DNA of 64,000 nucleotides, taken from Agelaius tricolor (lineage: Eukaryota > Chordata > Aves > Passeriformes > Icteridae). Under the pieces are notes generated by a model, which was not told the DNA's origin, did not search any database, and was given only the letters and a program-made list of their open reading frames with translations. The stretch spans positions 1,674,001-1,738,000 of the forward strand of contig JALJCS010000035.1 in NCBI GenBank assembly GCA_023055355.1, read 5' to 3'. Below, piece by piece: positions 34,996-46,670 of this stretch. Within the stretch, counting starts at the first letter, position 1. Each line of letters starts with the position of its first letter. The translations under genes were made by a program, and so were the position numbers.

Positions 34996-36814
34996 TGAGC
35001 TCCTGCCTGCCCAGCTGTGGGTGCAGCACACTGCCCAGGTGTGTTTTGCTGCCCTCCTTCCTTGCAGGCTCAGTTCCTGTGCCCATCTGCTGTCAGATGT
35101 GCTCTGGTTAAGGAACTGCAGCCATGCCCAGGATGATGAGAGAACACCATGGTGGGTGTGCAGCACTGCCACTGGATTTGGAAGCTGGGAAGGGATCAGA
35201 GATGGGATCACAGGGATCACAGACCCAAAGTGGGTCTGTTCATCTGGCTAAAATTTCAGGCAGCAGTAGTTTAGGGCACCCTTGCCTGGTGCATCAGACA
35301 CAGCTGGTGTTGAACGTTGCCATACAGAGGATGGTCCTCTGTGCAGCTGTGCAGCCTGAGCAGGGCAGGACTCTGTCAGAAATGGTCTCTGGCACTGAAA
35401 ACACCCTGCAGCCTGTGCTGAATTCACTTTCTGTTTGCTGGACTGCCCAGGCTCTGCTGGATGAGAACAGCTCTGGAGCAGGAAAAGCTGCTCTGGCTGC
35501 CTCTGCTCCTGCTCCCGTGACCTGGGATAGCCCAGCTGGGCTTGGGTGGCCCCTCTGCCCAGGGCTGAGCCACCTGCTCAGAGCTGCTCCTTCCTGTCAC
35601 TGCCTCGTGACTTCCTGGGGGGTTTCATGCTGTGATGTCACTTCTGCAGCACCTTTCACCAATGATAAATTCCTCCAGAAACAGAGGGAAAGCGACCCAG
35701 AAACATGGCTACGCATAAACCCCTCAATTATACAAAGTCCTGCAAACATCAGATAAGACCATTACAGAGAAAAGGTCACAGCAACACCAGCTATGTCGTG
35801 AATAGCAGCAACAAGTAGCAGCCAGTGCCTGATTCAGTCTAAGGCTAGAAAGATAAAAAGATAGAAATGTTGTTGGCTTTAATTCGTTTGTAGTGCGTTC
35901 CAGGCAGCTGTCAACTGCTGAACATTTGAACAACCAGGGCCTCCCAAAGGGAAATAACATCTTTGGAATGGCCAGGCTCAAGAAAACACCACATCTTAGA
36001 TGATGTATTGATGGGGGAAAATAAATTCAGAAGAGAATTTGGTGCTTTGCCGAGCAATGTCCTGAAGATAAGCTTGTACCAGTTCTTCAGTCACGCACTA
36101 ATGATCTTCAGTTCATTATATGTTATAAATCACCCTGATGGATACAGAAAAGGGTAATAAATGAATAAATAAATAGCAAACACTCTGTGGATAGTGCTGA
36201 TCATAGAAAGATGAATTAATCATAAACACTGCTCCCAAAGGCTGTGACACGAATGAGCATTCCTTTGATATCAGCCATGCTCTTCTTCCCACCAACTTGT
36301 TCTCAAATAAACATCCCAGTAAATATTTGTCTCCTTGCTCTAGCATTGCAAATAAAATGAGAAAGGCCCTCCTAGCCCGTGGATAGCAATTCCCTTAGGG
36401 TGATGCTGGATTTCAGGTTGGGATTCACCAGCTCACTTCAGTCAGCTTCTAGCTTGTGATCTCAGTCTAGAGCTGCATCTCTGGGCCCCCTCCAGAGCTG
36501 CCCTTCCAATTTCCCACCCTCCAGTACTTGCAATCTCTTCTATCTCATTTAATCTCTTACATGGTCTGATGTCCCACCCTGGTGCTGTTTTCCCTAGAAG
36601 GTGCCCCAGGAATTTTGATGCCTCCCTGCAGCCCAAGCTGCCCTGGAGCCTTTCAGGTGCAGTGATTTCCACCCTGCCCTGCAGCCTGAGCCCTGCCTGG
36701 TGCCTCGCTGAGCTGCTGTGCCACCAGAGCCCTGCAGTGGCAGCACAAAGCCCCAGCTCCTCTGGGGTGATGCTCCAAGGCTCTCATGGGCCATGGGCAG
36801 GGTGTTGCTGGTCT
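34996..36814. other. Unique sequence with a low-GC segment
   Basis: Positions 35640-36360 are AT-rich and single-copy, with several homeodomain-like TAAT motifs, and could hold a conserved non-coding element. The rest is moderately GC-rich and no gene is recognised. Confidence 0.5.
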
Positions 36815-37146
36815 GTGAGGGCTCTGATGAAGGAGGAATGATGAGGAGGACTCCATTGATATCAGAAGGCCAATTAATTACTTTTTTATACTGTGTTATT
36901 CTATGCATCTAAAACTGAACCTGCCAAGCACTCAACCCTGCACACCCTGCACAGAATCTGGTGACTGTCCCCCAACAGTCCTGACACACACACACACACC
37001 TGGCCCTGACAGGCCAAGGAACCAAAACACCATCACTGGGGGTAAACCATCCCCACATTGCATTCTGCTGTGGCACAAACACAGGCACAGCAAATGATAA
37101 GAATTGTCTTTTCTTTCTCTGATGTTCAGAGAACGTGAAACCCAGA
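36815..37146 (-). mobile_element. Degenerate family A-like LTR, minus strand
   Basis: The order of blocks follows 23023-23548: GGAGGAATGATGA near the start, AGAAGGCCAATTAATTA, CCTGGCCCTGACAGGCCAA, GGGGTAAACCATCCCCACA, and AGAGAACGTGA at the end. Heavily mutated. It includes (AC)n at 36983-36999. Ends uncertain. Confidence 0.6.
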
Positions 37147-37615
37147 AATGTTCCTGGGGGGAATTGTGCCTTGCTTTTCTCTGTGAGGAGAAATGTGGGG
37201 CTACAGCAGGGGAGAGGGGCTGCTGTGCTGGACTGTGCCCTGCCCTGCACCAGTGAGTGACACAGGACTGGGACAGGCAGGGCTGAGCCTTCTGGGATGC
37301 TGGGATGGCTCTTTGGGACTCAGGACAAGCTTTCCTAACAGCCTCGGGCTCACTTCCTTTATCTGCTGGCATATGATTGCAAACTCTCATTTCATTCTCT
37401 GCCTGCTTTCCCTCCTAGGTGAAGTCCATTCATTATTTTTAACTGTATCCATAACTCCTCCTTATCTCTAAGCCCTGCTCAGACAGATGGCATGGCTGCA
37501 AGTGCTCTGCTCTCCTGGCAGCTTGTCTGAGCACAAACCCTCTTGCTGCTCCCTTTCCCTGTTCCCATCTGCAGCAGCCAGGTGCCCTGAGGAGGCATTT
37601 CTGCCCTGGTATTTT
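37147..37615. other. Unique non-coding sequence
   Basis: Single-copy and GC-moderate, lying between two LTRs. Open frames on both strands lack any domain signature. Confidence 0.55.
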
Positions 37616-37621
37616 GTTCCT

Positions 37622-38011
37622 TGTCGCAGACATCTTTTATGGAAAATCCTTTCCTTAGGATTTTTCCTCCTGAGAAGCTGAGAGGCCTCAGGAACCAAAT
37701 GGAACCAATGGTTATCTGCTGCTGTGGAATGCAACAGGTGCATCTGGGATTGGGCTCATGTTGGATGTTTGTAATTAATGGCCAATCACAGCCCAGCTGG
37801 CTTGGACATAGAGCCCAAGCCACAAACCTTTGTTATCATTCTTCTTGGCTATTCTATTCTTAGCCAGCCTTCTGATGAAACCTTTTCTTCTATTCTTTTA
37901 GTATCGTTTAAATGTAATATATATCATAAAATAGTAAATCAAGCCTTCTGAAACATGGAGTCAGACCCTCGTCTCTTCCCCAATCTGAAAACCCCTGTGA
38001 ACACTCTCACA
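37622..38011 (+). mobile_element. Solo LTR (family A), plus strand, with 6-bp target duplication
   Basis: GTTCCT lies at 37616-37621 and 38012-38017. The element is 390 bp, starting TGTCGCAGACATC and ending ...ACACTCTCACA. It matches the LTR at 14213-14641 over most of its length. Complete ends with no internal sequence indicate LTR-LTR recombination. Confidence 0.95.
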
Positions 38012-38017
38012 GTTCCT

Positions 38018-39924
38018 CAAGCTGCAGCCTGCCCTGCTAACACCAGGCCAAAACATCCTGCTTCCTTCAGCAATGTATGAGACTTGGCCACCTCTCACCT
38101 GAATTTGTCCTGCTCAGCCTTGGGAATCCCTTGGCAAGTCCAGCCCACAAGCAATGGACACCTCACCCCAGCCTCCTCTTCAGGCTGTTGCTCCCAGAAT
38201 CAGCTTCACCTTTATTGAATTTGAAGCCTAAATTCTCATATGCCAAAGCCAAATTCTGTCTCCAAGTTGCCCAAACTCCTTGTCAGCTATTTTCTTGAAA
38301 GCAATGGGATGCTGCTGCAGATAAATCATGCTGAAAGGGTTTGGAATGCTCTGCTTGACCCAGAGTGTAAAAAACCTGCTTGAGCAATGAATCCAAGCAG
38401 AAAAATTGTCAGAAAAATCGATCTGGTTGCCTCCCTATGTGCAGTATTCCTGTGCTGTTAGCAATGCCCTGGGATAGCAGGGATGGAGGGTGGATAATGG
38501 GAGTCTGAGGCAATCAGCAAGTCCTCAGCTTTCCCTGCTGCTCAATTTTCCTAGATTGGAAATGAAACACGGGTGGCAAAAGAACTGGGAGATGCTTTTA
38601 AGTGTGGTTCTGGCCTGCACAAAAGGCTCTCTAATGTGGATGTTGCTGGGTATTGTTTCCCAATATTCCCCTCAATTGGTTCTGCTGAGCACAGCACAGT
38701 GGGAGCACTGGTTTTATCTCCCTGCCTCCAGCCTTGGCTTCAGCCCAGCCAAAGAGGGCTGTCCACTGCTGAGGAAACCCTGCTCCAGAGGGAGCTCCCA
38801 GGTGAGCAGGGCTGCAAGAGGCGAGGATGGAGCAGCAGGTGAGGATGGCAAGCACAGCCCATCCCCTCTCACTGGCACTGCAGCTCTGCAGGCTGCAAGG
38901 AGCACGCTGGGCTCCTTCCAGATGAGATGCCACCCCCAGGACCAGCAGACTTTGTGCAGGGCTTTGTGATGCTTGGGCTAAATCCCAGCCTCGGAGACGC
39001 CAGCACAATCCCTGTGCTGTGGCTGTGCCCTGGGAGGTGCCAGGGCAGGAGCTCGGGGTGGCACAGGGCAGCACAGCCCAGGGTGGCTGCTGGAAGGGGT
39101 TGAGGCTCAGTTTGGTGAGTGCAGAGAATGCAGGGAACCCTCTGCAGGCTGGGCTCTGACACCTGGAGCATGGCTGGGTGCTGTCATGCATTCCCTTGGG
39201 AGGAGGACAAGGGAGTGCTCTGAGGAACAGAACAGCTGGGATTGTCCTGGCCTGCCCTCCCACAATCAGCGCCCTCCAGAACTTGTTTCCCCCTGCCCAT
39301 CCAGAAAAGTGTCTCCACAAACATCTGTTTTATGGTCTGGACTCCAGGCTGGACTTGCATTTTCAGGTTCTGGAGGCCTGATTGTCTTTTTCAGACCATC
39401 TCACCAACCCTCAGGGGTTTTGGAGAGCAAGCACCCTGCTCATGCATCTTAGCTGGTGCCTCTTTGCTTTGTTGCTCTCTGAATTAGACACACAAACTAA
39501 TAATAAAGCCATCTCTTCATCCACTATTGTCTTTCTTTATGAAAAAAAAAGACAAATTCAGAAAATAAATGGACATATATGAGCAAGAAACAGCTTTAAT
39601 GAGATTAATATTCAATAATACACTAATGGCTTCATACTGAGAAGTAGAAAGTATTGTAGGTGTTGGAAAATTCTGTGACATCAGTGAAGAATGGAAGGAA
39701 CCCAGCTAAACTTAGATCAGTCTGACAAGTGGAGTTTTGAGCTGGTTTTGGCTGAGTTTTGCAATCAAGGAATTATATTTGCTGATCCCAATGGGAGATC
39801 CACGCAAAAGTGAACTCAAAAGCAACCCAAAAAAAGCTACCCAGGGGTAGATTGTTACCCCCACTGGGGTAGTGTAAAAGGCTGATGTGCATTCACCTGG
39901 TGCCCATCACCCAGCTGGTCCCAG
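38018..39924. other. Unique non-coding sequence
   Basis: Single-copy. GC-rich frames at 38490-39320 lie on both strands (up to 229 aa on minus) and overlap. No domain or splice support. Confidence 0.55.
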
Positions 39925-40159
39925 AGGATTGCAGGGTGGGCAGCCCTGGCCCAGGTGCCCAGAGCAGCTGGGGCTGCCCCTGCATCCCTGGCAGTGCCCA
40001 AGGCCAGGCTGGACACTGGGGCTGGGAGCACCTGGGACAGTGGAAGGTGTCCCTGGCACAGGGGAGGTGTCCCTGGCACAGGGGAGGTGTCCCTGCCATG
40101 GCAGGAGTGGCACTGGATGGGCTTTAAGGTCCCTTCCAAAGCATTCAGTGATTCTGTGA
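39925..40159 (+). mobile_element. CR1 LINE 3' tail with internal 20-bp triplication
   Basis: Plus-strand CR1 tail: CCCAAGGCCAGGCTGGACAC, then TTTAAGGTCCCTTCCAAAGC and the terminus CAGTGATTCTGTGA. The GGTGTCCCTGGCACAGGGGA segment starts at 40046, 40066 and 40086, a triplicated 20-bp unit not normal for the family. 5'-truncated. Confidence 0.93.
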
Positions 40160-41831
40160 AGGCAAACAGAGGGAACCAAGAGCAGATAAGATGGAGAGAC
40201 AGAGAGTGGCTGATCTGAGACAAGGTACCAGGTTGCCATGGTGTTATATAGAGACACAAACCCTGAGGGACAGCAAAGAAACATCAGAACATGCTGAGCT
40301 TCCCTCTTCACTCTTTGCTGGCATCATTTGAGTGCTGGGACACGTTCAGTGGGTTGGGCCCTGTGAAAGTGGAGGAGAACCTGGATGCTGTAAGTGCAGA
40401 AATCCCATGGACTCTGAGCATGCTGTGCCTTCATGTGCATAAGAAATCTCCAGCCACAAAGCTTCAGAGGATGAATTTAAGGCTTGGAGGCATTATCCAA
40501 CACTAATTTTCAAGTGCAAAGTAGGGACTTGGGGAATTTATTTGATTTTCCCCTGGAAGATTTCTAAGATTTGCAGAGCAAGCAGTACCAGGACTTTGTG
40601 CTGTGGGCAGGGTCCAGAGCTGAGCCCCCAAGGAGCCCTCAGGAGATCATAAAGCTGAGAAGCACTTGGAAAAGCTGATGTAACCATCTGTAATTTAAGG
40701 TTGAGGGGCAGTGAAATTGGGAGATTTGGGATCCAGCTTAAGCTCAGAGGAACACAGGGTGTGTGGCTGTCACAAGGCCACTCTGGGTGGAATTTGTTTG
40801 CCATTACTGGTGGCACTCAGTGGCTTTGTTGCCCATCCCCTGGAGAGGCAGGACACCCATCTCCTGGTCCTGTTGCTAGAAGCTGGATTATCTTTGGAAT
40901 ATTTTGCAGCTGTGGCTGTTTTCATGGCTTGGCAGGTCAGGAGGAACATCTCTTGTCTTGACAACTCTGGCTTTGTCCTTTATTAGTTCTTCTTCTACTA
41001 AGTTTCCTCAGGGAATTTGTACTTGCAAAGAGCCCTGGAGTCCCTGCTTAAACCCAGAACCCCAGTGTTGGAGCCCACAGCTCAGATTAGTCAGAGTCAG
41101 CAGTGGGTTTCTGAGTTCCTTCACCCAGAACCAGGATGTGGGCTGTGTTTGCTCTCCTGGCACTGCACTCACCTCAGGGCATGGTTTGTCCACTGCCCCA
41201 CCCAGATGCCCTTAGGTCTGTTCTCCCAGGAAGATGTGGAACCCCTGAGGTGTTGGAGCCTGTCCAAAGCCCAGGAGAATGCCTGTGCTGGGTACAGCTC
41301 CAGCCCTGTCTCTTCAGGGGATTCCTGACAGTTTCAGTCCATGGCCAGAGCAGAGCAGAGCATGAAAGTAAACACAAAACCCCAGCAGCAAGGGAGAATT
41401 CAATTCCAAATCAGCAGTGAAGGAGGGCATCCATCCTGCCACACGAGAGGTGGCTCCACAGAGTACAGGAGGTCCTGCCAAGAGCTTTTCTTGGCTCTTT
41501 AGTCAAAACTTCCCTTTGCCTAAATTTCCATTGCTCCTGGGCACAGCATGTGCCTTCTTGGAGCACCCCAAATAACCCTCACTCGCTACCATCAAGTTAT
41601 TGTTTCATTTCAATGATATTGGAAGCTCCTCCAGCCCCAGCCAGGGAGGAAGGCTTTCCCTGCTTGCCAGGGGACTATGTAATACCAGAGCTTTGTGCCA
41701 GAACTGCTCCATGGGGGCGAGGAGAGAAGCAGGAGGGACACAATGTGCTTTCCATGAGGGAAGCCCATTCTAGCAAGGTCTGCTGGGGCTTGTTCTGCTG
41801 CTGGCATGGTTGCCTCTCACAACTCGTACAG
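40160..41831. other. Unique non-coding sequence, possibly the intron before the candidate last exon
   Basis: Single-copy. No further exon with convincing splice sites was identified. Confidence 0.5.
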
Positions 41832-41921
41832 GACTTGATAAAGTCAGACAGCTGGATGAAAGAGCATAAATACCCTAAACTTAAACATGCTATTGAGGAG
41901 CTGAAGGCAGGACATAAATAA
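41832..41921 (+). CDS. Candidate 3'-terminal coding exon, product unknown
   Basis: A good acceptor (pyrimidine-rich tract, then CGTACAG ending at 41831) precedes 29 codons in one frame and a TAA at 41919-41921. The peptide is strongly hydrophilic and helix-prone, with DLIKSDSWMKEHKYPKLK followed by a KHAIEELKAGHK tail. It differs sharply from the Cys-, Trp- and Pro-rich chance frames around it. Local composition switches to AT-rich exactly here and stays so to about 42060. An AATAAA follows 114 bp after the stop. I do not recognise the protein. A 30-codon frame can arise by chance, so this is a lead rather than a call. No upstream partner exon was identified. Confidence 0.38.
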   Translation, partial: DLIKSDSWMKEHKYPKLKHAIEELKAGHK

Positions 41922-42034
41922 CTGCACTCTCGCTTTCATGTTTATCATACAATTGCAACAGGACCATATTTGGAATAAGTATCCCAAAATTTGAATGCAA
42001 CATGTGATTGGAGTTTATCTGTTGTCATGTTTTG

Positions 42035-42040
42035 AATAAA
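42035..42040 (+). terminator. Candidate poly(A) signal for the 41832 exon
   Basis: AATAAA in the context TTTGAATAAATATTC, 114 bp after the TAA, with possible cleavage near CA at about 42053-42054. It fits a short 3' UTR but is not proof of one. Confidence 0.35.
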
Positions 42041-42060
42041 TATTCAGAAAACTCATTATT

Positions 42061-43464
42061 TCGGGTATCCCCCTCTTCTCACTTTTCCCCAAATGAGGTG
42101 GAGCTAGGCAGTTTGGACACTGCTGGAGCTGTCTTTCATGTTTGCAAAAGCCCTGAGCCCTGGAGCTGAGCACAGCTCACTCCTGAGCCATCCAGGACTC
42201 TGGGTCTCTGCAGGGTGAGCCCTGGGCAGCAGCCAGCCCAGAGTGTCCCTGTCCCTGAGGTGTGGTCACTCTGTCCAGCTCCTCCTCTCTGGAGGCCTCA
42301 CTGGGTGGGTGACAGCAGAGAGTGACAAGGGACCATGCTGCATCCCAAAGGAGAGGGAGGCAGAGCATCCTGCCTCTGCCTGCCTGTGCTGCACGGACAA
42401 ACTTCCTCTGCAAGGGTCAATGCCAGCCCTGAGAGCTCCCAGGGGCAGGGGGGAACACTGGCATCATTTTACCCTTTGAGTTTTAATAATGTCAAGTGCA
42501 AGGGCCCCCAGCACCACCAGCCATGATCAGGTGAAGCATAAAAACTTGTCAAAAAACCTTTGAGAAGGATGTAACAAAACCAGAGGATCAAGTGAACTGC
42601 AAAGATCTCTTTGCACCCAAAGCAGTGTTGTTAACTGATTATATTCATTTGTAAGAAACTCAATCCTGTTTCTGTGTGGAGGATGCACAGGCTGATCTGC
42701 ACCAGCTCTGTGGATGAGGTTATGATGGCAAAAAGCTGCTTAAAGACATTCTCTGGGCAACAGAGCTTGCACACCCTGTGCTGGGCATCCCCAAGAGCCA
42801 GGTAATGTGTTCATGTAAATCTTTACTGGTGCTGCAGCCAGTGAAGTGAACCAGGGCTCTGCAGAGCACCTGAGTGACAGGGCTGCTCCAGGGCTGCTCT
42901 GCCCAGGTCTGTGGCTCAGGGCTGCTCCAGGCCTCACAAACAGCTGATTTGTGCAGTGGTACCTCGTTAGGACAATGTGGATTTGATCAGAGCTTGTACC
43001 CAAGGTTATCTTTGCTGGAAATGCAGTGCTGCAAAGTAGCGTTTCCAGTAACATTCCCTTTATTTTCCCTTTCACTCTCACTCTCACTAGATCAGATTTT
43101 GGCAGAGAACATTTTGCTTAATTCCATTTACTTCTACAACCATGAGTTCTGCAATTAATTTCATCTTTCTATCGTCTCAGAAACGTTGGTCAACAGGGGA
43201 GAATAATCCTGGGCTGGATTTTTGATGTGCATGGGGGTACCAAACCCCAGACTGTGCTGCCAGCATGGGATGCATTAGGGAGGAAATGAAACCTCAGGGC
43301 ACGGCGTGTCTGCTTTGCACATTTGCACATTTGCACAGCACACATGTGCAGCACCCACTGCCAAGGCTCTCACACAAACATTCACACCCTTCCAACATGG
43401 CTGTGGGGGGACACAGGGTGTGCTCAGGGCTGCCCACACCACGAGCCCCTGGCTCACACCCTCC
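42061..43464. other. Unique non-coding sequence
   Basis: Single-copy. No gene recognised. A short run of CACTCT units occurs near 43073-43088. Confidence 0.55.
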
Positions 43465-43849
43465 TGTCACATTCATATTTGCTGGAAAATCCCCTCGCCC
43501 AGGATTTTGCTCCTGGGAAGCTGAGAAGCCTCAGAGAAAAAGGAAAACAAGAATTATCTCATTTGCTTCTCCTGTGTTTTGCTCCTTTGGAATGTGTTTG
43601 GAGATTTTGGCCAATTAGTGCCAAGCTGTGTCGGGACTCTGGAGAGAGTCATGAGTTTTCATTATTATCTTTTTAGCATTCAGTAACTATTTTTTCTGTA
43701 TTCTTTAATATAGTATAGTTTAGTATTCTTTAAGAAAATATAGTATTATTTTATGATACTATATTTTACTACTAAATTAGCCTTTTGAGAACATGGAGTC
43801 AGATTCATCATTCCTTCCTTTGTCTGGGAGCCCTGCAAATACAATAACA
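43465..43849 (+). mobile_element. Solo LTR (family A-like), plus strand
   Basis: It starts TGTCACATTCATATTTGC, with CCCAGGATTTTGCTCCTGGG, TTGGAATGTGTTTGGAGAT and GAACATGGAGTCAGATTC in the same order as the minus-strand copies at 23023 and 47843. No clear target duplication. The 3' edge could be 43844 or 43849. Confidence 0.85.
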
Positions 43850-44156
43850 CCCATCTCACACCATCCCAGCCCCTCTGTCCCAGCCACTGCCAAGTTTCTC
43901 CCTCAATGTTTTGAGCCCCAGGGTGCTGTGAGCCCTTGGGGCTGATGGCAGTGCTGTGTCCCCAGAGTGTGAGCTGCAAATCCTCATGGACCCTGCTATG
44001 TGCTGAGCTGTAGAAGCACAAGCTGTGGATGAACAAAGAGTTCACCTCCTTCTGTCATGCAGGGAGCCTACAGGGAGGATGGAGGTGCACAGGACAAGGG
44101 GGAATGGCTGCACACTGTCTGAAAGCAGGTTTAGATTAGGTATTAGGGAGAAAGCT

Positions 44157-44553
44157 TGTGGTGATTTGTGAGGGTTTCCAGGACGAGGTGAGAGATGAGA
44201 ATTTGATTGTAAGTTCTCAGAAGGCTGATTTATTATTTTATGATTTATATTATATTATATTACATTATATTATATCATATTATATTATAGAAAGCTATAC
44301 TAAAACTATACTAAAAAAAGAAAAGGGATACATCAGAAGGCTTCATAACAATGAATAATAAAATCCTGTGACTCCTCAAAGCTTCGACACAGTTGGACTG
44401 TGATTAGTCATTAAATTGAAATAATTCACATGCTGGGTAAACAAGTTTTAAATTACATTTCAAAGCAGCAAAACAAGGAGAAGCTGAAGCTTCCTAGCTT
44501 CCCAAGAAAAGAAATCTTAGCAAAAAGATTTTTCAGAAAATATCATGGTAACA
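44157..44553 (-). mobile_element. Solo LTR (family A-like), minus strand, with 6-bp target duplication
   Basis: AAAGCT lies at 44151-44156 and 44554-44559 around a 397-bp TG...CA element. AATAAA on minus (TTTATT at 44229-44234). The 3' part on plus (AAGCTTCCTAGCTTCCC, then AAAAAGATTTTTCAGAAAAT) is a diverged form of the family. It sits 307 bp from the opposite-strand relative at 43465. Confidence 0.93.
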
Positions 44554-44559
44554 AAAGCT

Positions 44560-44745
44560 CTGACTGTGAGGCTGGTGAGGCCCTGGCCCAGGCTGCCCAG
44601 AGGAGCTGTGGCTGCTCCATCCCTGGAAGTGTCCAAGGCCAGGTTGGACAGGCTTGGAACAGCTTTGTCTAGAGGGAGATGGAAGAGGGTGATCTTTAAA
44701 GTCCCTTTTAAGCCAGGCCTTTCTGTGATGCTGTGATTCCATGAT
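44560..44745 (+). mobile_element. CR1 LINE 3' tail, 5'-truncated
   Basis: GGTGAGGCCCTGGCCCAGGC, CTGCTCCATCCCTGGAAGTG, CAAGGCCAGGTTGGACAGGC and a terminus TCTGTGATGCTGTGATTCCA are plus-strand CR1 tail sequence. The LTR at 44157 abuts its 5' end. Confidence 0.93.
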
Positions 44746-45086
44746 TTGCCATCCTCCTTTCTTCTGGCTGCATGGCTACACCTCCATCTCCTTTGTGGCT
44801 GAGAACACCAGACTGCAGGAATCTGTCACTCCCTTCTCCCAGGTGTCCCTGTCCTTTTGCCAGATTCCCTCTTCCTCCCATGCAAAGACACAGCAGACAG
44901 GACACTTGCCAGAGACACTCAGGGCTGGGCACAGGCTGTGTCTCTTGGGTGCTCTGTGGCATATCCAGCATCCATCCTCCACAGGTTTTAGACACGTTCA
45001 AATGCTCCACTCACACAAGTTCTTCATATTTAGCTGCCCTTTTCTGAAACTGCACCTCTCAGAAGGAGCACTGTGAAGAGGGACAC
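44746..45086. other. Unique non-coding sequence
   Basis: Single-copy. Nothing recognised. Confidence 0.55.
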
Positions 45087-45262
45087 AGAAAGGATTGTGT
45101 CCCTGCTGTGTTTCTTTGCAATCTCCAGAGAAAGGATCGTGTCCCTGGTGTGTTTCTTTGCAATCTCCACAGAAAGGATTGTGTCCCTGATGTGTTTCTT
45201 TGCAATCTCCACAGAAAGGATTGTGTCCCTGGTGTGTTTCTTTGCAATCTCCACAGAAAGGT
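45087..45262. repeat. 42-bp minisatellite, four units plus a partial
   Basis: AGAAAGGAT starts at 45087, 45129, 45171, 45213 and (partial) 45255, exactly 42 bp apart. The units differ at few positions. The period is 14 codons, so frames such as ERIVSLVCFFAIST repeat without being a gene. Confidence 0.96.
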
Positions 45263-46670
45263 GCTCTGGTACCTCTCCTTCATTTGTGAGGTCCTGCAGG
45301 GTGACTCAGCCCCTGCAGGTTCCTGAACATGGAGCTCATTTACTCAGAGCAGCTAACGCAGAACAGAGGGTTGAATTTGTTGACACATCTCAGAGAGATC
45401 TCACTGATTAATGTGCTGAATCTCAAACACAGGCTAAGACCATGAAATCCCTAACAGGGGTTTAGATCAGAGATAACATAATAATACACAGAGCTCTTGG
45501 AAACATTTTCAAACCATGTAATGTCTATATTCTTAGTGTTCCTGACAGTGCTAATGGAACCAGAAAGTTGACAAGATCTCCTCTGTATTCAATTCCCTGA
45601 TTGCTTTTAAACCCCTTTTCGTGTAGTCATGGTTCTTCCAGCATCACCTAAATCTTTCAGGCCCACAGGATGTGGGATCTCAAGCCAGAGTCACTTCTCC
45701 ACTCTGTGTCCAGGGATGAGAGGCTGCCAAGGCTGCCCAGAAGGAGATGCCCTTGCACAGGGCAGGGAGGGATCAGCTTTACTGGTGGAAAGGCAGATGA
45801 GACAGGCCAAGGGGAGGATGTCAGCTTCATTTCTCATCTTTGGTGTCTCCGTCCTGCTTGTCTGCAGCGTGGGGAGGGGAATGATGGAACGCTGGTCGAG
45901 TGCTCAAGGCAGGTCAGGGAATGCTTATCACTGTGCCTCATCCCACAGGGAAAGGCAGATGAGAGCAGACCATGCAGTGATTCATGAAAAAGCTCTGCTT
46001 CCCCCTGTCAGAGCCTTACATGGTGTATTATAGCTTGCTCCTGCTGCCTTAATCCTTTGAAGATGCTGGGTCAGTTTTTCCTGTTCATCTGGCTTTAGCT
46101 GCACGTGCTCTCAGCACATGGAGCTGCCAAATTTCCCTGGGCTCTCCAAAGGGGCAAAAGCAAGGCTTTAATTTATCTGACCCGTGTTTCATTCTTTATT
46201 TGTAAAGGGAGCAACAAAAGTGGAAAAAGGAGTCCCTGCCTTTTCCCATCCAGCCCCACACGTGCCCAGGCACTCGTGTTTACTCTCTTGAGGGCTCCCA
46301 GCAGGCAGCTCTGGGATTTCGTGCTGCAGCACTCAGGAATATTTTCCCTGGGTTTTGAGGCAGTGAGGGGGAAGGTTCCCGAGCCCCCCTCCGAGTTCTG
46401 GCACTGGTGCAACTGAATGAGCTGCACAAGGGCCCTCCCCAGCAAGGGCTGTGTGTGCTCACAATGGCGTGTGCTCTCAGGAAGGGAGAAATCCCTATCC
46501 AAACCCTCACCCAGCTGCCTCCAGGCCTGGGGCTTCACCTCCACCTGAATCATTGCTAGGTGTGCACTCTCACTGATTTTATCTGCTTTGCTCTGCTCGC
46601 TTCCGGCCCTGGGGCAATGATTGATTTTATTGATGGGGGAGTGGGATCTGGGAGTGCTGACACTGGGCAG
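45263..46670. other. Unique non-coding sequence
   Basis: Single-copy. Open frames to 134 aa on plus and 126 aa on minus overlap and have no domain signature. Confidence 0.55.

Noticed and set aside
33940..35251. 426-aa minus and 351-aa plus frames
   Set aside because: Products of the 42/43-bp minisatellite, open on both strands at once.
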